Made by a program: the position numbers and the translations under genes
In this document: positions 18,627 to 27,933 of the stretch, piece by piece
Layout of the letters: every line of letters starts with the position of its first letter
Position numbering within the stretch: the first letter of the stretch is position 1
Notes under the pieces: model-generated
Told to the model about the DNA's origin: nothing
The model's input: only the letters and a program-made list of their open reading frames with translations
The model's database searches: none
DNA from: Bog-756 sp963738545
GTDB lineage: Bacteria > Actinomycetota > Acidimicrobiia > Acidimicrobiales > RAAP-2
Assembly: GCA_963738545.1 (NCBI GenBank)
Contig: CAVTXA010000007.1
Span: 496,001 to 560,000 of the forward strand
Length of the DNA stretch: 64,000 bases
Direction: 5' to 3'

Positions 18627-20422
18627 TGGCCGTACCCCTGCGCATCGCCAACTGCTCGGGGTTCTACGGTGACCGGCTCGCAGCGGCCCGGGAGATGGTC
18701 GAGGGCGGCCCCATCGACGTGCTGACCGGTGACTGGCTGGCCGAGCTGACCATGCTCATCTTGTGGAAGGGCCGCCAGCGCGACCCGTCCCGGGGATGGG
18801 CCCACACCTTCCTCACCCAGATGGAAGAGGTGCTCGGGACCTGTGCCGACCGGGGCATCAAGGTGGTGACCAACGCCGGCGGGCTCAACCCGGCCGGTCT
18901 GGCCGACCAGGTGCGGTCCCTGGCCGACCGGCTCGGCCTCTCGGTGCACGTGGCCCACGTGGAGGGGGACGACCTCCTGGCCCGCCTCCCCGAGCTGGAG
19001 CGTGACGGCCACCGGCTGGCCCACCTCGACACCGGACGACCGCTGGCCGACGCCGCCGGCGAGGTCATCTCGGCCAACGCCTACCTCGGGGCGTGGCCCA
19101 TCGTGGAGGCCCTCAACGGGGGCGCCGACGTGGTGGTGTGCCCCCGGATCACCGACGCCTCGTTGGTGGTGGGCCCGGCCGCCTGGCATCACGGATGGGG
19201 CCCGACCGAGTGGGACCGGCTGGCCGGGGCCGTGGTGGCCGGCCACGTCATCGAGTGCGGCCCGCAGGCCACCGGAGGCAACTACGCCTTCTTCACCGAG
19301 GTCGACGGGGTGGACTATCCGGGCTTCCCCATCGCCGAGGTGGCCGAGGACGGCTCGTCGGTCATCACCAAGCACGAGGGCACCGGGGGCGAGGTCTCCA
19401 TCGGCACGGTGACGGCCCAGCTCCTCTACGAGATCGCCGGTCCCGAGTACCCCAACACCGACGTGGTGGCCCGGTTCGACACCCTCGCCCTCGACCAGCT
19501 GGGCCCCGACCGGGTGCGCCTCTCGGGGGCCCGGGGTCTTCCCGCCCCTCCCGACGTCAAGGTGTGCCTCAATCTGCTCGGCGGTTGGCGGAACACCATG
19601 ACCTTCGTGCTCACGGGACTGGACATCGAGGCCAAGGCGGCGCTCACCCTCCGCTCGCTGGAGACGGCCCTCGGCGGGGCCGGGGCCTTCGGCCGGTTCG
19701 GCGAGTTCGACGCCCGGCTCATCCGCTCGGACAAGGCCGACGCCGACGTGAACGTGGAGGCCACCGCCCAACTCCGGGTCACGGTCAAAGACACCGATGC
19801 CGATCGGGTGGGTCGTCCCTTCTCCAGTGCCGCCACCGAGCTGGCCCTGGCCGGCTATCCCGGCCTCCACCTGACCGCCCCGCCCGGTCCGGGGACGGTC
19901 TACGGCGTCTACTGGCCGGCCCTGGTGCCGGCGGGCCTCGTGGTACCCGAGACCGTCCACGCCGACGGACGCCGGGTGCCCGTGCCCCACCACGCCTACC
20001 TGAACGACGACGCCGGCCCGATATCCGTACCCCGACCGGCCACCCCCCTCGTGCCAGAGGCGGGACCCGACACGGGCGAGACCATCCGCCTCCCCCTCGG
20101 CACCGTCATCGGGGCCCGGTCCGGGGACAAGGGGGGCAACGCCAATGTGGGGCTGTGGGCGCGCACCGAGGCGGCCTGGTCGTGGCTCGAGTCGTGGCTC
20201 ACCCTCGAGCGGTTCCGGTCACTCCTGCCCGAGGCCGACGGCCTGGACGTCCAGCGCTACGCCTTCCCCAACCTGTGGGCCCTCAACTTCGTGGTGGTGG
20301 GGCTCCTCGGCGAGGGCGTAGCCTCTTCCACCAGACCCGATCCCCAGGCCAAGGGATTGGGCGAGTACCTGCGGTCCCGAGCGGTCGACCTCCCGGTCGT
20401 CCTCCTCCCCGGCCCGGCCTGA
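18626..20422 (+). CDS. AtuA-like (DUF1446) acyl-CoA metabolism protein
   Basis: 598 residues. The N-terminal two thirds are the DUF1446 domain, with IANCSGFYGDRLAAAREMVE, VLTGDWLAELTM, KVVTNAGGLNPAGLADQV and VVCPRITDASLVVGPA. The C-terminal AtuA-associated ferredoxin-like domain has GARSGDKGGNANVGLWARTE. AtuA is part of the acyclic terpene utilisation cluster of Pseudomonas, next to geranyl-CoA carboxylase and acyl-CoA dehydrogenase; the same set is found here. Its exact reaction is not established. Its ATG overlaps the upstream stop (TGATG), so translation is coupled to the biotin subunit. Confidence 0.85.
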   Translation: MAVPLRIANCSGFYGDRLAAAREMVEGGPIDVLTGDWLAELTMLILWKGRQRDPSRGWAHTFLTQMEEVLGTCADRGIKVVTNAGGLNPAGLADQVRSLADRLGLSVHVAHVEGDDLLARLPELERDGHRLAHLDTGRPLADAAGEVISANAYLGAWPIVEALNGGADVVVCPRITDASLVVGPAAWHHGWGPTEWDRLAGAVVAGHVIECGPQATGGNYAFFTEVDGVDYPGFPIAEVAEDGSSVITKHEGTGGEVSIGTVTAQLLYEIAGPEYPNTDVVARFDTLALDQLGPDRVRLSGARGLPAPPDVKVCLNLLGGWRNTMTFVLTGLDIEAKAALTLRSLETALGGAGAFGRFGEFDARLIRSDKADADVNVEATAQLRVTVKDTDADRVGRPFSSAATELALAGYPGLHLTAPPGPGTVYGVYWPALVPAGLVVPETVHADGRRVPVPHHAYLNDDAGPISVPRPATPLVPEAGPDTGETIRLPLGTVIGARSGDKGGNANVGLWARTEAAWSWLESWLTLERFRSLLPEADGLDVQRYAFPNLWALNFVVVGLLGEGVASSTRPDPQAKGLGEYLRSRAVDLPVVLLPGPA

Positions 20423-20485
20423 ACCGCCCACCACCCACGAGACCGACCCGCACGACGGGACCGGCCCACCACGAGGAGCACCCCC

Positions 20486-21649
20486 ATGGACTTCATCGAA
20501 TCCGACGAGCTACAGATGCTGCGGGAGGCCGTCGGGTCCATCGCCGCCAAGTTCGGCCACGAGTACTACGTGGCCAAGGCCCACGCCGACGAGCGCACCG
20601 ACGAGCTGTGGAGTGCGGTGGGCGACGCCGGCTTCCTCGGGGTCAACGTGCCCGAGGAGTACGGCGGGGGGGGCGGCGGGATCACCGAGTTGGCCGCCGT
20701 GCAAGAGGAGCTGGCCGCGGCGGGCTGTCCCCTGCTGGTCATCGTGGTGTCCCCGGCCATCTGCGCCACCATCATCGCCAAGTTCGGCACCGAGGCCCAA
20801 AAGCAGCGCTGGCTGCCCGGCTTCGCCACCGGTGAGCTCAAGATGGCCTTCGCCATCACCGAGCCCGACGCCGGCTCGAACTCCCACAACCTCTCCCTCA
20901 CCGCCACCAAGGACGGGGACATCTACCGGCTCAACGGCTCGAAGTACTACATCTCCGGCGTCGACGAGTGCCAGGCCATCTTGGTGGTGACCCGGTCGGG
21001 CGTGGACCCCGACACGGGGAGGGGCCGGCTCTCGCTCTTCGTGGTGGACACCGACACCCCCGGACTGGACAAGCAGGTGCTGCCCGTCGAGATCGTCGCC
21101 CCCGAGAAGCAGTACACCCTGTTCTTCGACAACGTCCAGGTCGAGTCGGACCGGCTGATCGGGGCCGAGGGCGAGGGGCTGCGCCAGGTGTTCTTCGGCC
21201 TCAACCCCGAGCGCATCCTCTCGGCGGCCACGGCCAACGGCATCGCCCGCTACGCACTGGCCAAGGCGGCCGAGTACGCCAAGGGCCGCGAGGTCTGGGG
21301 GACGCCCATCGGGCGTCACCAGGGCATCGCCCACCCCCTGGCCAAGGCCAAGATCGAGGTCGAGCTGGCCCGGCTGATGACCGACAAGGCGGCCTGGCTG
21401 TGCGACCACGACGGGGAGAGCGCGGCGGCCGGGGAGGCGGCCAACATGGCCAAGTACGCCGCCGCCGAGGCGGCGCTGGCCACCTTGGACCAGGCCATCC
21501 AGACCCACGGCGGGAACGGCATGTCCTCCGAGTACGGCCTGGCCGACCTGTGGGGCATGGCCCGGCTCCTGCGCATCGCCCCGGTCAGCCGCGAGATGAT
21601 CCTCAACTTCGTGGCCCAGCACTCCCTGGGGCTGCCCAAGTCGTACTGA
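20486..21649 (+). CDS. Acyl-CoA dehydrogenase
   Basis: 387 residues, standard length, with a GAGGAG ribosome site nine bases before ATG 20486. FAD/substrate motifs are AFAITEPDAGSNSHNLSLTA and KYYISGVDECQAI. The C-terminal helical domain has GREVWGTPIGRHQGIAHPLA and QTHGGNGMSSEYGLADLW. The catalytic base Glu of common acyl-CoA dehydrogenases is not confidently placed. It is the fourth gene of the carboxylase/AtuA operon, 63 bases downstream, and probably forms the 2,3-enoyl-CoA the carboxylase acts on. Its last residues lie in a 20-base tandem duplication. Confidence 0.92.
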   Translation: MDFIESDELQMLREAVGSIAAKFGHEYYVAKAHADERTDELWSAVGDAGFLGVNVPEEYGGGGGGITELAAVQEELAAAGCPLLVIVVSPAICATIIAKFGTEAQKQRWLPGFATGELKMAFAITEPDAGSNSHNLSLTATKDGDIYRLNGSKYYISGVDECQAILVVTRSGVDPDTGRGRLSLFVVDTDTPGLDKQVLPVEIVAPEKQYTLFFDNVQVESDRLIGAEGEGLRQVFFGLNPERILSAATANGIARYALAKAAEYAKGREVWGTPIGRHQGIAHPLAKAKIEVELARLMTDKAAWLCDHDGESAAAGEAANMAKYAAAEAALATLDQAIQTHGGNGMSSEYGLADLWGMARLLRIAPVSREMILNFVAQHSLGLPKSY

Positions 21650-21670
21650 GGCTGCCCAAGTCGTACTGAG
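21631..21670 (+). repeat. 20-base perfect tandem duplication across a stop codon
   Basis: The 20 bases at 21631-21650, which encode the last residues (LPKSY) and stop of the acyl-CoA dehydrogenase, are repeated exactly at 21651-21670. The second copy is untranslated in the gene's frame. It looks like a recent slippage duplication. Confidence 0.9.
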
Positions 21671-21910
21671 GGAGCCTGCTGCCGCCGGGCTACCGGCCGC
21701 CCCGGCACCCTCCGGTGCGCCCCACCGCACCGCACGCGGTCCCGACCCGCCGTCCGGTGTGCCTGGTTTCGCCCGGGCCATCAAGGTTTGGGCCCAACGT
21801 GCCGATGGGGAGGGTAACGGCCCCTGCAGATAACAGGTGGTCCCGAGAGCACCTTCGGCCCCCGGGTCGTGCCCACGGCACGACAGAGAGATCGGGAACG
21901 GGGCGCGGCG

Positions 21911-22384
21911 ATGCCAAGAGGACCCAGGGTCAGGGTGATGCCATTGGGGCTCCCCGGCCGTCGGGTCCCCGACCAGGGTGACGCCGGCTTCGGCCTGATC
22001 GAGGTCATGGTGGCCCTCACCGTGCTGGCCGTGGTCTTCTCGAGCATCGGCTGGGTGATCGTCAGTTCGCTGTCCTCGGCCGAACTGGCCAAGCAGCGCA
22101 GCACGGCGGCGGGCATCGTGCAGCTCGTCGACACCCAACTCCAGAACAACGTGCCCAACCAGGTCGGCCTGGCCGCCGCCGAGACCTATGTCAGCGGCAT
22201 GACCAGCACCTCGGTCATCAACAACCCCAACACCCAGTCGACCAACTACATCGTCACCACCAGCTACGCGCCGGTGGCATCCACCAAGCTCCTGGCCGTC
22301 ACCATCACCGTCTCGTGGAAGTCGGCCATCGCCGCCACCGCCACCGTCCTGGTCACCGGCCAGATGAAGGTGGCCTACTCATGA
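21911..22384 (+). CDS. Type IV pilin-like protein (minor pilin 1)
   Basis: 157 residues. A basic leader is followed by a prepilin peptidase site, DAG/FGLIEVMVALTVLAVVFS, with the Glu at +5 of the mature chain and a hydrophobic helix. The rest is a Thr/Ser/Asn-rich globular head without Cys pairs. ATG 21911 follows GGGAACGGGG, a weak ribosome site. It is first of at least three overlapping or adjacent genes (ATGA overlap with the next). It would insert in the membrane, be cleaved after Gly and be assembled into a pilus or pseudopilus. No motor ATPase, platform protein or peptidase is in the window. Confidence 0.82.
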   Translation: MPRGPRVRVMPLGLPGRRVPDQGDAGFGLIEVMVALTVLAVVFSSIGWVIVSSLSSAELAKQRSTAAGIVQLVDTQLQNNVPNQVGLAAAETYVSGMTSTSVINNPNTQSTNYIVTTSYAPVASTKLLAVTITVSWKSAIAATATVLVTGQMKVAYS

Positions 22385-23094
22385 GGCGGGTCCCCCCCGG
22401 GCGACCGGGACCGGCCCGGATCCGGCCGCTCCGGCGAGCACGGGGCGACGACGCCGGGTACACCCTGGTGGAGATCATGGTCACCTTGACGGTGATGGCC
22501 GTCGCCCTGGCCCTCATCTTCCCGGTCCTGGTCACGGTGACCTCGGTCACCTCGCAGACGGCCAGCTCGTCCAACGCCAACGCCGAGGCCCGCAACGCCC
22601 TCGAGCAGCTGACCACCGACATCGGGTCGACCAACGCCAACAACGTCTGCTTCCCCTCGTCCACCCAACTGGCCGTATCCACCACGTGCCCCGCCGGCGG
22701 CACGACCTACGGCAACACCCTGCGGGCGCTGAGCGACGTCTTCGGAACCTGCCGGTGGCTCCAGTGGACCGTCGACCCCACCACCAGCACCCTCACCCAG
22801 ACGACCTGGCCCACCACGTGGACCTCGGGCAGTGCCACCCCGGTGCCGGTGACCCTGGCCGGGCCGGTGGCCAACGTCAACAGCACCCTCTACCCGGTGT
22901 TCTCCATGGCCACGACACCGGTGTCGGCCTCCAGTCCCCTGACCACCTCCCTGGTCAACATCCAGCTCTACCTGAAGGGGTCCACGGGCACCGCCCTCAA
23001 CGCCGCCAAGTACTCGGCCGCCGGGACCCAGTACGTCTTCTTGCAGACGTCGGTGAGCGTGCTGAGCTCGACCCTCGCCGCCGGGAGCTGCTGA
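22381..23094 (+). CDS. Type IV pilin-like protein (minor pilin 2)
   Basis: 237 residues. It has an Arg-rich leader, then DAG/YTLVEIMVTLTVMAVALA, a clear prepilin cleavage site with Glu at +5. The C-terminal head contains four or more Cys residues (VCFPSS, STTCPAGG, FGTCRW, AAGSC), which could form disulfides outside the cell. ATG 22381 overlaps the upstream stop as ATGA, so the two are co-translated. The length fits the PilW/PilJ-type pseudopilin class. Confidence 0.82.
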   Translation: MRRVPPGRPGPARIRPLRRARGDDAGYTLVEIMVTLTVMAVALALIFPVLVTVTSVTSQTASSSNANAEARNALEQLTTDIGSTNANNVCFPSSTQLAVSTTCPAGGTTYGNTLRALSDVFGTCRWLQWTVDPTTSTLTQTTWPTTWTSGSATPVPVTLAGPVANVNSTLYPVFSMATTPVSASSPLTTSLVNIQLYLKGSTGTALNAAKYSAAGTQYVFLQTSVSVLSSTLAAGSC

Positions 23095-23097
23095 ACC

Positions 23098-24873
23098 ATG
23101 GCCATCCGCACCCACCTGCCTCGTCGGTCGGCGCCGGATCGGCGCGCCGCGTCGGATGACGGCGGCTACATCCTGGTCATCGTCATGGTCATCTCGGCCG
23201 CCGTCCTGGCCCTCGCCGCCCTGGCCATCCAGACCAGCACCGTCAACCAGGCCGTCACCACCAGCTACTCCAACACCGTCCAGTCCCGCCTGGCCTCGGA
23301 GACTGGGCTCAATGTGGCCATCGCCCAGATCGGCACCGTGGTGACCACCACGCCCACCGGCAACGACCTCAACGGCAACGTGGTCAACGCCTCGGGGTCG
23401 TTGCTCCGCTCCCTGTTGCCGTGCTCCCTGACCAGTGCGACCACGCCCACCTACACCACGGCCGTGGTCTACGAGAACGCCAGCGCCACCCCCTTCGCCG
23501 GCTGTCCCGCCACCTGGCCGACCGCCAATGCGGCATGGCCCGCCCTGGCCGTGGTCACCTCAACGGGGTCCTACCCGCACGGCTCACCCCTCAAGCTGGT
23601 CGAAGTCCTGACCGTCGTGGCCCCCACCCTCACCGTGACGGCCGGCCAGTCCATCACCCTCCCCGGGACCACCACGTTGCTCCCGGCCTTCGGGGCCGCC
23701 ATCTACTCCCAGGGGGCGGTTTCCCTGTCCGGCAACGTCTCGGCCACCACCTCGGTGGCCACCACCCCGGCCAACATCATCGCCGGGGGCGGGGTGACCT
23801 GCCCCAACAGCGTGATCGTCCAGGGCAGCATCTACAGCTACTCGACCAGCGCCCCGGGGAACTTCGCCAACTCGTGCGCCGTCTCCGGCAGCCTGTACTC
23901 CAATGCCGCCGTCAGCCTGAGCAACAGCGTGAGCATCGGTGGGGACGTCTGGTCGTACGCATCGGGCGGGATCACCCTGGCCAACTCGGTCCGCGTGGGC
24001 GGCAACGCCGTGGCCACCAACGGATCGATCACCACCTACAGCGGCACCACCGTGGTCGGCAACGCCAACGCCTCGGGGGCCATCAACTACAACAACGGCA
24101 CCACCACCTGGTACGGGACGATCAACGGCACGGTCACCCCCAACAATTCGGCCCTCTCGACCCAGACCTTCCCCGTCCAGCCCGCCTTCCCCACCCTGAC
24201 CGACCCGACCCAGGCGGCGTGGCAGGCCTCGGAGTACATCAACTACGTCTCGGTGACGGCGGCCGGCGAGTCCATCAACGGCGGTGTGGTCAATCCGGCC
24301 ATGAGCTGCTCGACCTACTTCAGCGCCCAGTATTTGGCGGCCAACAACTATCAGGCCAGCGCCAGCCAGTTCAACGTGGACCTCAACGCCGCCACCGTGC
24401 CCACGGTGATCGATGCCCCGACCTGTTCCCCCAACCTCTCTGGCGCCAACGCCACGGCCACCTACAGCCTCCGCGCCGACGTGGCTGTGGTGCTGGCCGG
24501 CCTCCAGACCTCGGCCACCAACACCTTCGCCTCGTCCAGTGCCACCACCCACAACCTGTCGGTCATCGTCCCCGCACCCCAGACCGGCACCATCGCGCTG
24601 AGCAACGCCACCACCTTCGCCACCAGCCTCAACACGCTGATGTACACCCTCGGCACCTTCACGGCAGCCAACGCCTCGGTGATGCACGGCCAGGTCCTGG
24701 CCGCCTCGTCGATGGCGGGATCCAACGGGTTCGCCCTCACCTACTCGGCCTCCCCGGCGGGCACCATCCCCGGCGCCTCGGTGGTGACCCCGGGCCAGAC
24801 CATCACCACACCGGGCACGTCGGTGCCCACGTTGGGCTCCCTCTCCCCCATCCGGCGGTTCGTCTCCCACTAG
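23098..24873 (+). CDS. PilX-like surface protein with polar beta-repeat region
   Basis: 591 residues. After a basic leader, GGYILVIVMVISAAVLALAA forms a single N-terminal membrane helix as in PilX-type proteins, but without the +5 Glu of pilins. Residues 190-350 are a run of short Ser/Asn/Gly strands (SLSGNVSATTSVATT, SLYSNAAVSLSNSVSIGGDV, ITLANSVRVGGNAVATNG) that look like a beta-solenoid similar in style to polymer-forming proteins. Its start is three bases after the previous stop, so it belongs to the pilin operon. It is probably exposed on the cell surface or at a pilus tip (inference). Confidence 0.75.
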   Translation: MAIRTHLPRRSAPDRRAASDDGGYILVIVMVISAAVLALAALAIQTSTVNQAVTTSYSNTVQSRLASETGLNVAIAQIGTVVTTTPTGNDLNGNVVNASGSLLRSLLPCSLTSATTPTYTTAVVYENASATPFAGCPATWPTANAAWPALAVVTSTGSYPHGSPLKLVEVLTVVAPTLTVTAGQSITLPGTTTLLPAFGAAIYSQGAVSLSGNVSATTSVATTPANIIAGGGVTCPNSVIVQGSIYSYSTSAPGNFANSCAVSGSLYSNAAVSLSNSVSIGGDVWSYASGGITLANSVRVGGNAVATNGSITTYSGTTVVGNANASGAINYNNGTTTWYGTINGTVTPNNSALSTQTFPVQPAFPTLTDPTQAAWQASEYINYVSVTAAGESINGGVVNPAMSCSTYFSAQYLAANNYQASASQFNVDLNAATVPTVIDAPTCSPNLSGANATATYSLRADVAVVLAGLQTSATNTFASSSATTHNLSVIVPAPQTGTIALSNATTFATSLNTLMYTLGTFTAANASVMHGQVLAASSMAGSNGFALTYSASPAGTIPGASVVTPGQTITTPGTSVPTLGSLSPIRRFVSH

Positions 24874-25233
24874 TCGTCGCCGGCCCCCGACGCGGCGCCG
24901 GGGGGCCGCGCCCGTCGGACCCTTCCCGCCTCAAGTCGGGCCCGTCATCTGCCGATGCTGTGAGCGAAATACCTGCCCACACGGCATGTCCCGCCTCCCC
25001 ACCCGGGGCCGGGGCCCGCCGGGGAACGGCAGCCTGACGATCGGACGGGAAGTCGGCCATGCGAGCAATGCCCCGAGCGGTGGAGAGGTCCGAGGCTCAC
25101 GCTTCCGGCGCGCTCGGAGGCCCTTCCACGGCCGTCCACCACTCACGCTCTGTAGGTGGCTGCCCACGTCCCGTATACGTGGAATCACGTCTATGCATCG
25201 CTCCCACCGACCCGTACTGTGAATTTCACCGCC
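24874..25233. other. 360-base gene-less stretch before the second pilin group
   Basis: No gene is supported. The last 80 bases are richer in A+T than the surroundings and hold an inverted repeat (25164-25182), several ACGT words and TATACG/TACTGT hexamers, so a promoter for the 25234 gene probably lies here. The first 250 bases show nothing recognisable. Confidence 0.45.
25164..25182. promoter_or_regulatory. Inverted repeat upstream of the second pilin group
   Basis: CCACGT (25164-25169) and ACGTGG (25177-25182) are perfect reverse complements separated by seven bases, and another CACGT follows at 25186-25190. It lies about 50 bases before the ATG at 25234, a suitable place for a regulator site. 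The regulator is unknown. Confidence 0.35.
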
Positions 25234-27933
25234 ATGCATAACCATCCAAAGCCCACGTCAGCAGCTGTTTCACCCACCGACAGGGCTGCCACGCGCCGCG
25301 CCACGGGCCGGCCGGGGGGCTGGGTCACCCGCCGCGAGATGCGAGACCGGACGGGACGGAGCTACGACCAGGCCGGCTTCGGCCTCATGGAGGTGGTCAT
25401 CGCCATGGCCCTCCTCCTCGGGATCGTCCTGCCTATGTCTTACCTACTCGGCACGGTCCTCCAGCAGACCGGTGACACCAAGGCCAGCATCGCCGCCGGG
25501 CTCATCGCCGAGCAGCAGCTCGAGCAGGCCCACTCGGTCCTCTCGGCGGCCATGACGGCCGGGGCCTCCAGCGTCTGCACCCCGCACGGGGGAACTGGGC
25601 CCGACCTGCCCTGCACCATCCCCGAGGGCAATGTGCAGGTCCAGAACTTCAACTACAGCATCTCTCTCTACTTCCAGTGGGCCGACATCGCCGGTTCGGC
25701 CGACGTCTGTTCCAGCGGTCAGATCCCCCAGGTGGTGCTGGCCCAGGTCACCGTGTCGTGGGGGCCGACCCTGCGTTCCGTGTCCCAGTCCTCCGTGGTC
25801 AACCTGCCCTACATCGCCACCAACCCCCTCAACGGCTTCCTGGCCGTGCAGGTGAACGGAGCGGACGGCACGGGAAACCAAGGGGTGCTGGTCACCGCGA
25901 CCAACTCGGCGGCGTCCTATACCAACTCGGGCCTGACCGACAGCAACGGGTGCGCCTTTCTGACCGTGCCGGCGGCGTCACCGGGGTACACCGTGGCCCT
26001 CACTGCTCCGTCCGGAGGGGGCATCTACGTCGACCAGAGCAACAATCCGAACCCGTCGGTGCCCAGCCAGGCCGTGTCCACCCAGGGCATCACCACGGTG
26101 AACCTCTTCTACGACCAGGCGGCCACGGTCAATGTGAACTACCCATCGGTGACCGGCGTGGCCGACGGCATCACCTGTCCCACCACCACCTTCTGCGTGG
26201 CCACCGGCCAACAGCAACAGACGACCACGTCCGGGTCCAACCAGACCAACGGGACGCCGACCGCCGAGGTGCTGGAGACCACCGACGGCGCCAGCTGGAA
26301 CCCGGTGACCATCCCCGGGATGGCCCGACTGACCGGGATCGCCTGTGCCAGCAACACCGTCTGTGAGGCCATCGGCACCGGAACCACCGGGACGGCCGTG
26401 GCCGTCGGCGTGACCATCGCCGGCAGCACCTGGACCGTGACACCCCAGACCCTCCCGTCGGGCACGACGGTCGCCGAGCTCTCCTCGGTGGCCTGCACCA
26501 CCACGCTCTCCTGCTACGCCGTCGGCTACGGCATTACCGGTTCGACGCGTGCCGGCGTGATGCTGTCGTGGAACGGCTTGACCTGGGCGGTAGTTCCCAC
26601 GTCGGGCGTGGACCAGATCCAGTCCATCGCCTGCCCCACCGCACTGGCCTGTCTGATTACCGACAACAACACCACTGCACCGGTGCCTGCTCCCCAGCTC
26701 CAGACCTTCGCCACCCTCACCAACCAGTTCAGCCTGCCCATCACCCTCTCGCCGGCGGCTACGACGCTGACCCAAGTGACCTGCGGGTCGTCGGTCTCCG
26801 GGCTGTGCATCGCCCAGGGGACCTCGGGCGGCAACGCCGAGGCCTACATCAGCGTCGGGGGCAGTGGCACCTGGAACGCCGTCTCGGGCATCCCGGCCGG
26901 GGCGTCCACCCTGGGCACGCCGATCTGCCCCACCACCAGCTCGTGCATCATCACCGACAACACCCCGTCGACCTCGACGGCCACCATCCTCGATCTCACC
27001 GGCACCACGGTCGGTCCCTCCACCACCTGGGCGGCGGTCAAGGCGCCGACGTTCCCAACCGGGATCCAGTCCCTCAGCGATCTGGCCTGCACCACGACAA
27101 GCTGCGTGGCCTCGGGACAGGCCTCCGGCAGCCCGGCCCAGGGCGTGCTGCTCACCAGCACCACCACCGCCGGGACCTCATGGTCGACGACGGCGGTCCC
27201 GGGATCCACCACGTCCACCTTCCTCAGCGGGGCCGGATGCCTCGTCTCCACCTGCGTCGCCGCCGGTGAGTCCCCGACGGGCGACCTCCTCTACGGCACC
27301 AGCGGGAGCACCTGGCAGACCGACACCCTGCCCACACCGGGCGCCGGCGTCACTGGACTCCTCGGCGCGGGCTGGTCGGCCAGCATCGGGAACACGACGC
27401 TGCCCAACAGCTTCAAGGAGGTGGTGGCAGCGGGCACGTCGCCCACCACCGCCTCGCCGAACCCATCGGTGCTCACACCCCTTTACCCCTTCACCAGCGG
27501 TGACTCGATCTGGCCCGGTGGCTGCCCCGCCGAGCACATCCCCACCCCGTCCAATCCGCCGTTGGCCTCGCTGAGCCCGGGGGGGACGTCGTCGGTCACC
27601 GTCCAGCTGGCCTCGTTGTCCCTGGAGATCGTGGACGCCTCGGGTCAACCGGTGCCCGGAGCCACGGTCAAGCTCGGGGTCATCTCTGGCTCGTACATGG
27701 TCAAGACCCTGGGCTGCCCGATCGAGACGTTCGCCATGCCCACCACCGCCGCCGACGGCATCAGCCGGGCCGGCTTCAGCTACACCGACCCCGCCGGCTC
27801 CTACACCCTGACCGTGGTCAATCCCCTGGACAACAAGACCACCACCACGACCATCACCATCGGTGCCTCCAACGTCATCCTGGGGAGCACCACCTACCCG
27901 GAACCCGATCCCGTGATCGTGGCCGTCCAATGA
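25234..27933 (+). CDS. Pilin-like N-terminus fused to a Cys-paired repeat array (surface protein)
   Basis: 899 residues from ATG 25234; GTG 25324 or ATG 25339 would give a shorter leader. The prepilin site is QAG/FGLMEVVIAMALLLGIVL with Glu at +5. A carboxypeptidase-like Ig segment follows (VQVNGADGTGNQGVLVTATN). From about residue 310 there are about eight modules that each start with a Cys pair: ITCPTTTFCVATG, IACASNTVCEAIG, VACTTTLSCYAVG, IACPTALACLITD, PICPTTSSCIITD, LACTTTSCVASG and similar. These resemble blades of a beta-propeller. A second Ig-like domain ends the protein (LEIVDASGQPVPGATVKLGV). The next gene overlaps by ATGA. It is much longer than ordinary pilins, so a tip adhesin is the best guess. 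Confidence 0.75.
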   Translation: MHNHPKPTSAAVSPTDRAATRRATGRPGGWVTRREMRDRTGRSYDQAGFGLMEVVIAMALLLGIVLPMSYLLGTVLQQTGDTKASIAAGLIAEQQLEQAHSVLSAAMTAGASSVCTPHGGTGPDLPCTIPEGNVQVQNFNYSISLYFQWADIAGSADVCSSGQIPQVVLAQVTVSWGPTLRSVSQSSVVNLPYIATNPLNGFLAVQVNGADGTGNQGVLVTATNSAASYTNSGLTDSNGCAFLTVPAASPGYTVALTAPSGGGIYVDQSNNPNPSVPSQAVSTQGITTVNLFYDQAATVNVNYPSVTGVADGITCPTTTFCVATGQQQQTTTSGSNQTNGTPTAEVLETTDGASWNPVTIPGMARLTGIACASNTVCEAIGTGTTGTAVAVGVTIAGSTWTVTPQTLPSGTTVAELSSVACTTTLSCYAVGYGITGSTRAGVMLSWNGLTWAVVPTSGVDQIQSIACPTALACLITDNNTTAPVPAPQLQTFATLTNQFSLPITLSPAATTLTQVTCGSSVSGLCIAQGTSGGNAEAYISVGGSGTWNAVSGIPAGASTLGTPICPTTSSCIITDNTPSTSTATILDLTGTTVGPSTTWAAVKAPTFPTGIQSLSDLACTTTSCVASGQASGSPAQGVLLTSTTTAGTSWSTTAVPGSTTSTFLSGAGCLVSTCVAAGESPTGDLLYGTSGSTWQTDTLPTPGAGVTGLLGAGWSASIGNTTLPNSFKEVVAAGTSPTTASPNPSVLTPLYPFTSGDSIWPGGCPAEHIPTPSNPPLASLSPGGTSSVTVQLASLSLEIVDASGQPVPGATVKLGVISGSYMVKTLGCPIETFAMPTTAADGISRAGFSYTDPAGSYTLTVVNPLDNKTTTTTITIGASNVILGSTTYPEPDPVIVAVQ

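Noticed and set aside
21631..21670. 20-base direct repeat as an attachment site of an integrated element
   Set aside because: The copies are adjacent, no integrase or tRNA lies nearby, and slippage explains it.
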